Of a DNA stretch of 5,622 nt, positions 1 to 5,622 are shown piece after piece. The stretch is from assembly GCA_024763495.1 (NCBI GenBank), contig JANTFJ010000191.1:1-5622 (forward strand). The letters run 5' to 3'. Both the position numbers and the translations under genes were made by a program. The first letter of the stretch is position 1; every line of letters starts with the position of its first letter. The stretch is from Desulfobulbaceae bacterium. GTDB taxonomy: Bacteria > Desulfobacterota > Desulfobulbia > Desulfobulbales > SURF-16. The notes below the pieces were generated by a model. It saw only the letters and a program-made list of their open reading frames with translations. It was not told the origin of the DNA and did not search any database.

Positions 1-46
1 AGCCTTATCACGCACAGCTAAAGCACACGGAGTCTCACTACGTTCG

Positions 47-111
47 CTTACCTCTGAACAGTTACAGGTCGGTGGTTTGGACAGTTTTTCGCCCCTATCT
101 GAATAGTTACA
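47..111 (+). repeat. Two copies of an AGTTAC intergenic repeat motif upstream of the synthase gene
   Basis: CTGAACAGTTACA (54-66) and CTGAATAGTTACA (99-111) differ at one base and lie 45 bases apart in the same orientation. The first is preceded by CTTACC (47-52), which also precedes one of the copies downstream of the operon. Related copies occur at 5224-5238 and 5271-5285, and an inverted one at 5614-5622, so the motif brackets the two-gene unit. The function is unknown. It may be part of a genome-wide interspersed repeat or a protein-binding site. The 8-mer CAGTTACA also occurs once inside the coding region (1981-1988), so the core alone is not specific; the longer shared context is what supports a repeat. 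Confidence 0.5.
78..107 (+). promoter_or_regulatory. Weak candidate sigma-70-type promoter for the two-gene unit
   Basis: TGGACA (78-83) matches five of six bases of the -35 consensus. AATAGT (102-107) matches four of six bases of the -10 consensus, with an 18-base spacer. The predicted transcript would begin near 114, leaving a leader of only about 12 bases. That would fit the lack of a visible Shine-Dalgarno sequence before the ATG at 126. The -10 overlaps the second AGTTAC repeat (99-111), so a protein binding the repeat could affect initiation. The match is modest in an AT-rich stretch and could be chance. Confidence 0.25.
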
Positions 112-125
112 TTTATTTTTCATAA

Positions 126-3100
126 ATGATGCTTAAAAAAATAATTTATTTTTCCCTGATTTCTCTTTTACTTGTCTGTCTGGCAGGCGCGGGCGGCTTT
201 GCCTGGTTGGTTATTTTAAATCCGGGAGAGGCTATTCGCCAGGGAAACATTGAAAAATTATTAAGCATGGAAAGCCCGGTTTACTGCAGTGACGCCAAAA
301 CCAAGATTGGCGTTTTTTTCCAGGAAAATCATCGTCAGTATGTTCCCTATAAACAACTGCCCAAATTTTTTGTTGATGCCATTGTAGCCTCGGAAGATCA
401 AAAATTCTGGCATCATTACGGAGTGGATTTCCAGGGACTTGTCCGGGCAATGAAGGCTAATGTCAAGGCCGGTCGGATAGTGCAGGGCGGCAGCACCATT
501 ACCCAGCAGACCGCAAAAAATCTTTTCAAACGCCAGGGTCGTTCGTTTAAAGCCAAACTTATTGAATTAATTAATGCCTGGCGCCTGGAATATCATTATT
601 CCAAGAAAAAAATTCTGGAATTTTATGCCAACCAGTTTTTTGTCAGCGGTAATGGTCATGGGCTTGGAGTAGCAGCCCGTTATTATTTTGACAAACCAGT
701 ATCTGAACTTACGCTGCTGGAGGCGGCTTTTATAGCCGGCAGCGTCAAACGTCCCAATTTTTACAACCCTTTTATTCAAAAAAACAAAACAGAGAGCGCC
801 AAGGCCAGGCAACGGGCAAAAGAGCGGGCAAATTATGTACTGGGGCATATGTATAAACTGGGCATGATTGACAGCAAAGCTTACCAGCAGGCTATTATCC
901 AGGAAATTCCATTTAAACAGGGGAAAATGCAGTTTCCCTTAAATACCATCATGGATATGGTTAAGGATGGTATGGCTGACCCTGAGATTGAGGCTGCCCT
1001 GTTTGAACATGGGATTGATAATGTCGCTACTGCGGGTCTGCGGGTAATTACCAGCATTGAAAGTGATCTGCAAAAGCAGACTATGAAAAATCTTAAATAT
1101 GAACTTTCCCGCCTTGATATCAGGCTCCGAGGCTATGACCGGCAGCTATTGCAGAAGAAATATGCCGGACTGCCGCTCGGCACCCACAGCACTCCCGTCA
1201 AAGGAGATTTTATGGTGGGACGGGTTATCACGGTTAAAGGAGGCAAGTCTCCGACCCTGGAAATTGTGCTGGGCCGGGAAGATGATCAGGCAGCCATAAG
1301 AGGCTTGATTACAGTTAATGGTCTGCGTTCCCTGCTTGAATCACTGGTGAAGTATGAAAAACAGCGCTGGGCCGAGCCGAATGATAAAGATTTAATTAAG
1401 TTACTGGATAAAATTAAGCCGGGAGACCTGGTTTATGTCAGCGTTCGTGAGCATGATACCTTATCCGGAAAATATTTTTTTGAATTACAAAAATATCCTG
1501 AGTTGCAGGGTGCGGTAATTGCCGTCAGGAACGGCATGATTCGAGCCATGGCCGGGGGCATGGAAAATTATTTTTATAACCGGGCTGTGATGGCCCGACG
1601 CCCCATGGGATCAGTTATAAAACCCCTGGTATATTGCGCGGCTTTGCAGTTGGGCTGGAACAGCCTTGATCCTTTAAATAATCTCCGCCAGATGTTTCTT
1701 TACCAGAATGAGCCATATTTTCCCCGTCCGGATCATGAAAGTCCCTACCCAAAGGTATCAATGAGCTGGGCCGGCGTTCATTCTGAAAACGTGGCCTCAG
1801 TCTGGTTGCTCTACCATCTCTGTGATAATCTGTCTCCTGGAGAATTTAATGATCTGGTTAGCAACCTGGGGCTGGCCCGTAAACCGGAGGAGTCATATTC
1901 CCGCTATAAAAAGAGGGTGCGTGACCAGCTCGGCATAATGGTTAATGCCGTTGCCTTGAAACGGGCCGCCTTTGCCAGGGCAGTTACAGCGGCAGAGGCA
2001 GATATGATTTTTGCCGGTCGGCGGCGGGAATGGGAAAACCTTGTCCACTTGCATTATGACGATAATTTTGAATATGAAATAGACGATGATGACCATAAAA
2101 AAGAAACAGAAATCCGGCGGGAAATTCTTAAACGCTCATTTCTCCGTTTTGTCGAACTGCGGCAAGAGATAAAACTTTTGACCTGGGATTATGTTTATAA
2201 GCACGACACATTTATAGAAAAACTGTATTATCAACCTCTTGGGGTTAAGTTGGCAAATCTGGAGGAACAAAAACTGCTCACCGGCAGCCGTTTTGTTTAC
2301 AGTGACATTTATCCTGGTGCCGGCTGGCAGCCGGTAAAAAGCCGTGAGCTGATTCAGCGCCTGGAAAATTTATCAGAAAAGCAGCGCGTTTCCTTCTGGG
2401 ATAATATTTTAATCGAGGGCCGACTCAGTTCAGTTACTGTTGATCTTATAACTGATTATGTTGATAAGGACTACCATGTCCTGGCCGCTAATCCGCCTTA
2501 TTCAGCTGAAACTCTTTATCAAATTCAAGATTTCAGGATTTTGGCAGGCCTGAAATATTTGACTGCTTTTTCCAGGGCGCTTGGAGTAAAAAGTAAACTC
2601 GAGCCGGTATTATCTTTTCCCCTTGGTTCAAATGTCATCACCCCGCTGGAAGCAGCCAGGATGTATGAAGGACTGATTTCAGGTAAAATCAGTCGACGGA
2701 TAGATTGTCAAAATGAAGGGATAAATATTATCAGCCGGATTGAGGCGGCTGATGGTGAAATAATTTATCAGGCCGATGAAGAAACCAGAACCGAGGTTGA
2801 TCCTGAAACGTCTCTGGCAATTACCGATATCTTGAGGAATGTGGTTAAATACGGTACCGGCAGATATGCGGCATGGAATATCAAACTCCATAGCAATGAC
2901 CCGGAAAAAGAAGAGCTGCTGGCCGGGCTTAATCTAAGCGTGCCGGTGCTGGGGAAAACCGGTACTGCCAACCGTTTTACCAATGCCTCCTTTGTCGGCC
3001 TGGCCCCTGCCAGGTATGTAAAGGGTAATGGTGTGGAATTACCAGGCGGTACGGTGCTGGCTACCTATGTGGGATTTGATGACAACAGCCCAATGGTACG

Positions 3101-3449
3101 AAAAAGCACCCATATAACCGGCTCCAGCGGGGCCCTTCCCCTCTGGACTGAAATTGTCGGTAAATTATTTGTCCAGCGTGATTATGCCGCTGATATGAAC
3201 CTGGTTGATTTGACTTTTTCCACTATAACAGAGTTGCCATTATGGTATCCTGACCTGGGACAGATCGTGGTTAACGTCCAGATTCATAATGGCGGTCTGC
3301 CGGTTGAACAGCATGGGTTATCCGCTTCTACAGAAGACACCCTGGCTCCGGTTGTCACCTTTGGTAAAAAATTTCCAAGCGGCAGATTGGAGCTTAAACG
3401 CCAATATGTCCCCTTCTGGCAGGAGCACAATGAATATGGAAAACAATAA
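126..3449 (+). CDS. Class A penicillin-binding protein (bifunctional peptidoglycan glycosyltransferase/transpeptidase) with a long insertion
   Basis: This 1107-residue protein should polymerise lipid II into glycan strands and cross-link the peptides on the periplasmic face of the inner membrane. An N-terminal membrane anchor spans about residues 5-31, after Lys4-Lys5. The GT51 domain (about 55-265) shows EDQKFWHHYGVD (90-101, putative catalytic Glu90), GGSTITQQTAKNLF (121-134), KLIE with Glu147, the YSKKKILEFYANQ block (158-170) and LLEAAFIAG (197-205). The transpeptidase has SVIK (Ser496 nucleophile, Lys499), SEN (553-555) and KTG (944-946), so both activities look intact. About 390 residues separate SEN from KTG, well above E. 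coli PBP1A/PBP1B. The canonical alignment seems to resume near 801, so roughly 570-800 is a charged, mostly helical insertion that includes DDDD (653-656). A beta-like tail follows about 1020. TAA at 123-125 sits directly before the start in frame, so no upstream start is possible. No Shine-Dalgarno is visible; ATG at 129 is an alternative. Family assignment is firm, the exact subfamily is not. Confidence 0.95.
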   Translation: MMLKKIIYFSLISLLLVCLAGAGGFAWLVILNPGEAIRQGNIEKLLSMESPVYCSDAKTKIGVFFQENHRQYVPYKQLPKFFVDAIVASEDQKFWHHYGVDFQGLVRAMKANVKAGRIVQGGSTITQQTAKNLFKRQGRSFKAKLIELINAWRLEYHYSKKKILEFYANQFFVSGNGHGLGVAARYYFDKPVSELTLLEAAFIAGSVKRPNFYNPFIQKNKTESAKARQRAKERANYVLGHMYKLGMIDSKAYQQAIIQEIPFKQGKMQFPLNTIMDMVKDGMADPEIEAALFEHGIDNVATAGLRVITSIESDLQKQTMKNLKYELSRLDIRLRGYDRQLLQKKYAGLPLGTHSTPVKGDFMVGRVITVKGGKSPTLEIVLGREDDQAAIRGLITVNGLRSLLESLVKYEKQRWAEPNDKDLIKLLDKIKPGDLVYVSVREHDTLSGKYFFELQKYPELQGAVIAVRNGMIRAMAGGMENYFYNRAVMARRPMGSVIKPLVYCAALQLGWNSLDPLNNLRQMFLYQNEPYFPRPDHESPYPKVSMSWAGVHSENVASVWLLYHLCDNLSPGEFNDLVSNLGLARKPEESYSRYKKRVRDQLGIMVNAVALKRAAFARAVTAAEADMIFAGRRREWENLVHLHYDDNFEYEIDDDDHKKETEIRREILKRSFLRFVELRQEIKLLTWDYVYKHDTFIEKLYYQPLGVKLANLEEQKLLTGSRFVYSDIYPGAGWQPVKSRELIQRLENLSEKQRVSFWDNILIEGRLSSVTVDLITDYVDKDYHVLAANPPYSAETLYQIQDFRILAGLKYLTAFSRALGVKSKLEPVLSFPLGSNVITPLEAARMYEGLISGKISRRIDCQNEGINIISRIEAADGEIIYQADEETRTEVDPETSLAITDILRNVVKYGTGRYAAWNIKLHSNDPEKEELLAGLNLSVPVLGKTGTANRFTNASFVGLAPARYVKGNGVELPGGTVLATYVGFDDNSPMVRKSTHITGSSGALPLWTEIVGKLFVQRDYAADMNLVDLTFSTITELPLWYPDLGQIVVNVQIHNGGLPVEQHGLSASTEDTLAPVVTFGKKFPSGRLELKRQYVPFWQEHNEYGKQ
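3421..3425 (+). promoter_or_regulatory. Ribosome binding site for the lipoprotein gene, inside the end of the synthase gene
   Basis: AGGAG lies 4 bases before ATG 3430 and 10 bases before the in-frame ATG 3436, so it could serve either. Because it lies within the last codons of the upstream gene, ribosomes finishing that gene would arrive at it directly. This supports translational coupling and argues against the far-upstream in-frame ATG at 3289. A further ATG at 3406 has GGAG (3389-3392) 13 bases upstream, which is longer than usual spacing. Confidence 0.7.
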
Positions 3450-5130
3450 TATCTTTCTCTCACCCACTAATTTTTTTCAGTCTGCCGGATCAATATATGG
3501 GCTGATTACTGTTGTCCTGCTACTGGCGGGTTGCGCTGATTCAGGACTGGGCGGCCTGGTTAGCAAAAATCATGTGCCCTTACCTGAGGCCAGTGAGGAG
3601 AAAATTATTCCGGTAGAGCCAGTCATCAAGAGCGAGAATACCATCACGATAAAACCGGAAAAGGTGGAACCCCGAACCATAACCGTAAAAACTTCCAGTC
3701 AAGAGCTGACCGCCTTTGCTTTTATCGATAAACGGGCTCAAGCCTGTCAGGCTGAATTGACAAAATGGCAACAGACAATTTTTGTCAAACAAAGGCCGCC
3801 TGAGGGCTGGGATGAGTGCTTGATGGCTTTAGACCGGATTTCCAGGCACTACAGGGCATTACAACATAAAATCATGATAAACCAAACCGTGGACATCACT
3901 AATGATTATCAACGATTACTTGAGGATGATATACTTTTTCAGGCAAGTCCCTGTAACGGCCTTGATCAACAGAAAACAGGCGCTATGGAGAAAGCGGCCC
4001 GCCGGGAACTTGAAACTGCTTTAATCGTCAACAGCAAACAAGGTAATTACCAGGAGGTTGTTTTACTTTATAACAGGCTGTCGGCAGTTGCAGATGATAA
4101 TATTTCTCCAAACATAAAGGAATTATACGCGGAAGCTCAACTCAAAAACAACAACCCGGCCGCGGCAGCCGAGATTTTTGTTGAACTTAAGAAAAAATAT
4201 GCTGATTTTTCTCCCATGTTTATGGGCCGGCTTGCAGCTCGTCTTTTTCTGGCAGCAGGTAATGTGGCCGCAGCCGAAAATGAATACAAAAATCTGCTTG
4301 ATTATTATGCCGGACTGCAGGGTGATGCAATCCTTATCAGGGAGCAGCTTACTTTCCTGGAAGACGCGGAACAGCACCAGCGGGAACTTGACCGGTTCAG
4401 TGCCGTATTGAGAGGTTCTTTAAGTTTCAATGGTCAACACCTGTCCAAAGAAATGAGTAGAGCCATGACGGCTCTTGATAGTAATTATCCTGAAACGATT
4501 TATGCTGAAAAAGCCAGAAAAATTTATGTTCCATGTGAGGAACGGATGCGCGCCTGGGTTGCTGAACAGCTTGCCCTGGCAGATACGTTAATGGTTGAAA
4601 AAAAATTTACTCGGGCCAGGGAAATTTTGTCGGATGTCACTAACGGGCCATTGCCGTTTGAACTTGAAGAGCAGGTTGTTCAGCTTGCGGAACAAATCCG
4701 TCTGGCTGAAGAAAAAGAAAAAGATACACAGCAGCAACTTATTGAACATGCCCGTGATATCCAGTGGGAGGAAGGAGTAAAACTGCTTGACAGCCGCCAA
4801 TATGATGAGGCTATTGCTGTTTTTACCGCTTTACTTGATTCAAATTATCACGACAAGGCCGAAAAAAGGCTGCTTGAGACAAAAAGAATGGCTGCTGTTA
4901 ATTTACGCCGCAAGTCGGCCGGATTATTTATCAAGGCCCGAAATAGTGCCGACCCCCTGCGCAGGGGAGAACTCCTGTTGGAGGCCCGGCGAATGTTACT
5001 GGAAATTTTAGAAAAATATCCCCAGGTTGACATTGCCGCCAAAGTGAAACAAAACCTTAAGGTTATTGAGGAAGATATTTTTCAACTTAATCCCCAATTG
5101 ATGGACAGCGGACAGGCATCCAAAAAATAG
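3430..5130 (+). CDS. Predicted outer-membrane lipoprotein with TPR-like helical repeats, coupled to the class A PBP
   Basis: I do not recognise a named family. The 566-residue product has a hydrophobic segment (about 22-34) ending in the lipobox LLAGC, with Cys35 as the predicted lipidated residue. Ala at +2 predicts outer-membrane rather than inner-membrane sorting. A proline- and charge-rich linker (about 40-90) follows, then an almost all-helical body. TPR-like helix pairs are visible around 227-294 (NNNPAAAAEIFVELKKKYAD, then GNVAAAENEYKNLLDYY), 376-400 (KKFTRAREIL) and 440-475 (EEGVKLLDSRQYDEAIAVFT). A charged, coiled-coil-like stretch spans about 405-440. Other cysteines are 106, 130, 175 and 369. 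The region before Cys35 has no Lys or Arg, which is unusual for a signal peptide; starting at ATG 3406 would add one Arg. The gene overlaps the synthase gene by 20 bases, suggesting joint expression and a role in wall synthesis, perhaps as an LpoA/LpoP-like activator. That role is inference; a general TPR scaffold is the alternative. Confidence 0.85.
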   Translation: MNMENNNIFLSPTNFFQSAGSIYGLITVVLLLAGCADSGLGGLVSKNHVPLPEASEEKIIPVEPVIKSENTITIKPEKVEPRTITVKTSSQELTAFAFIDKRAQACQAELTKWQQTIFVKQRPPEGWDECLMALDRISRHYRALQHKIMINQTVDITNDYQRLLEDDILFQASPCNGLDQQKTGAMEKAARRELETALIVNSKQGNYQEVVLLYNRLSAVADDNISPNIKELYAEAQLKNNNPAAAAEIFVELKKKYADFSPMFMGRLAARLFLAAGNVAAAENEYKNLLDYYAGLQGDAILIREQLTFLEDAEQHQRELDRFSAVLRGSLSFNGQHLSKEMSRAMTALDSNYPETIYAEKARKIYVPCEERMRAWVAEQLALADTLMVEKKFTRAREILSDVTNGPLPFELEEQVVQLAEQIRLAEEKEKDTQQQLIEHARDIQWEEGVKLLDSRQYDEAIAVFTALLDSNYHDKAEKRLLETKRMAAVNLRRKSAGLFIKARNSADPLRRGELLLEARRMLLEILEKYPQVDIAAKVKQNLKVIEEDIFQLNPQLMDSGQASKK

Positions 5131-5214
5131 ACTGTCAACACCATGGAAATATAATTTTTTTTATAGCGCTCACTAAAGAACATCCAGGCGGCGGCAACCC
5201 TGATCACAAAAATC

Positions 5215-5285
5215 TCCGGCACCCTGTAAACAGTTACAATTAGGGAGTTTGCGACGTTCCGGCACTTACCCTGTGAGTAGTTACG
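5215..5285 (+). repeat. Imperfect direct repeat containing the AGTTAC motif, downstream of the operon
   Basis: Two units in the same orientation share TCCGGCAC (5215-5222 and 5258-5265), then CCTGT, then AGTTAC (5232-5237 and 5279-5284). The second unit has four extra bases (TTAC) after the shared TCCGGCAC block, so the offsets are 43 and 47 bases. The first unit contains a small dyad, TGTAA-ACAG-TTACA (5225-5238). The spacing resembles the 45-base spacing of the upstream pair, and CTTACC before the AGTTAC core is shared with the first upstream copy. The function is unknown. Confidence 0.5.
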
Positions 5286-5378
5286 AAAAAACTTGAAAAA
5301 ATTATCATAATCTGGGCAAACTATTAGTAGATTAGTAATCGTTCACCAGGGTTGCTTTTTTACGGGAAACTCCACCTG

Positions 5379-5466
5379 GGAGGTTGTCCGAGAATAGCGA
5401 ACCTACTGCAAAATCGGATAAATTGGCCCATTTTTCCGCTATGACTTCTATTCTCGGACAGCCTCC
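5379..5466. repeat. Large inverted repeat (19-base arms, one mismatch), MITE-like or structured RNA
   Basis: The left arm GGAGGTTGTCCGAGAATAG (5379-5397) and the right arm CTATTCTCGGACAGCCTCC (5448-5466) are reverse complements except at 5384/5461, where T faces G and could wobble-pair in RNA. The central loop is 50 bases (5398-5447). A competing pairing exists between ATAGCG (5394-5399) and CGCTAT (5437-5442). No run of T follows the right arm, so it is not a simple intrinsic terminator. It may be a short non-autonomous mobile element or an interspersed repeat. No clear target-site duplication was found, because the flanking CCTGG bases partly belong to the palindrome. Confidence 0.7.
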
Positions 5467-5530
5467 TGGTATGCGGCGCAGGGCCAAATGATGGAATTTA
5501 AGGCATTGCTTGAACGATAACGATCAAGCT

Positions 5531-5614
5531 CCTGTAGGAGCCCAGCCCTCTGGGCGATCCATGTGATGAGCTTTGCTCCATTTTTTATCGCCCAGAGGGC
5601 TGGGCTCCTACAGG
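5531..5614. repeat. REPIN-like doublet: two inverted REP elements with GTAG heads
   Basis: Bases 5531-5558 and 5587-5614 are perfect 28-base reverse complements separated by exactly 28 bases. Each arm reads from the outside in as CCTGTAGGA followed by a hairpin GCCCAG-CCCT-CTGGGC (5540-5555 in the left arm), then GAT. A GTAG tetranucleotide next to a short GC-rich hairpin is the known hallmark of REP sequences mobilised by RAYT (TnpA-REP) transposases, and two inverted REPs form a REPIN. The spacer contains a weak ATGAGC/GCTC-C-AT stem ending in six T, which might add some terminator activity. No RAYT gene lies in this window, so it would have to act in trans. Confidence 0.8.
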
Positions 5615-5622
5615 TAACTGTA
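5614..5622 (-). repeat. Inverted partial copy of the AGTTAC repeat at the window edge
   Basis: Read on the minus strand this is TACAGTTAC, matching the core of the other copies at 54-66, 99-111, 5224-5238 and 5271-5285 but in the opposite orientation. It abuts the right arm of the REPIN-like doublet and is cut by the window end, so its full extent cannot be judged. With only nine bases it could be coincidence. Confidence 0.3.

Larger units (their letters stand above)
5131..5622. other. Repeat-rich intergenic region without a credible gene
   Basis: This 492-base stretch has no open frame with a plausible start, ribosome site or protein-like composition, and no tRNA or rRNA fold was recognised. 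It begins with an AT-rich stretch (TATAA, five T, TTATA; 5146-5166 region) that has no GC-rich stem and so is not a convincing intrinsic terminator. After it come the AGTTAC direct repeats, a large inverted repeat and a REPIN-like doublet, listed separately. No promoter for a further gene stands out. Confidence 0.7.

Noticed and set aside
2..106. Open frame of 34 codons ending in TAG at 104-106, possibly the tail of an upstream gene
   Set aside because: It runs through two repeat copies, has no recognisable protein character and is short enough to be open by chance.
1893..2096. Minus-strand open frames within the PBP and lipoprotein genes
   Set aside because: They lie opposite strongly conserved or clearly coding sequence and have no ribosome sites or recognisable domains.
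3289..3429. Upstream extension of the lipoprotein gene to ATG 3289
   Set aside because: It would overlap the PBP gene by 161 bases and bury the signal peptide about 70 residues from the N-terminus. AGGAG at 3421-3425 supports a start at 3430 or 3436.
5146..5166. AT-rich dyad with a T-run just after the lipoprotein gene as a terminator
   Set aside because: The stem consists only of A-T pairs, about five long, which is too weak for intrinsic termination.
5224..5285. CRISPR-like array or integron attC site built from the AGTTAC repeats
   Set aside because: Only two units are present, they are imperfect, and there are no uniform spacers or paired attC core sites.
5335..5521. Outer inverted repeat GTAATCGTTCA / TGAACGATAAC surrounding the 5379-5466 element, suggesting a 187-base mobile element
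   Set aside because: The arms match at only 10 of 11 positions. A match this good is reasonably likely by chance in this stretch, and no target duplication was seen.
5566..5586. Intrinsic terminator in the REPIN spacer (short stem followed by six T)
   Set aside because: The stem is only four clean base pairs plus two beyond a bulge, and it lies more than 430 bases after the last stop codon. It was noted inside the REPIN entry instead of being called a terminator.

Overview
The window holds two overlapping plus-strand genes, each followed or preceded by repeat-rich intergenic DNA. The first gene (126-3449) encodes a complete class A (bifunctional) penicillin-binding protein with intact glycosyltransferase and transpeptidase motifs. 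Its transpeptidase domain carries an unusually long insertion. The second gene (best start 3430, end 5130) encodes a predicted lipoprotein with alpha-helical, TPR-like repeats. The two reading frames overlap by 20 bases, and the second gene's ribosome binding site lies inside the end of the first, so they are very likely one translationally coupled unit.

The organism is probably Gram-negative, because a lipobox protein with a neutral +2 residue (predicted outer-membrane sorting) is paired with a cell-wall synthase. Intermediate base composition, the style of the proteins and the interspersed repeats would suit a Desulfobacterota/deltaproteobacterial-type genome. This is an impression from the sequence, not a proven assignment.

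Layout: bases 1-125 are intergenic, with two copies of a short CTGAA(C/T)AGTTACA motif and a weak possible promoter. Bases 126-5130 are coding. Bases 5131-5622 contain no credible gene. They hold two more copies of the AGTTAC motif in a ~45-base direct repeat, a 19-base near-perfect inverted repeat with a 50-base centre (5379-5466), a REP doublet/REPIN-like element with perfect 28-base inverted arms (5531-5614), and a final inverted AGTTAC copy at the window edge.

Working hypothesis: the lipoprotein is a partner or activator of the synthase beside it. This would be functionally analogous to LpoA, LpoB or LpoP acting on PBP1A or PBP1B in gammaproteobacteria, possibly docking on the lineage-specific insertion. 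The coupling and the domain features are visible in the sequence; the interaction is inferred.
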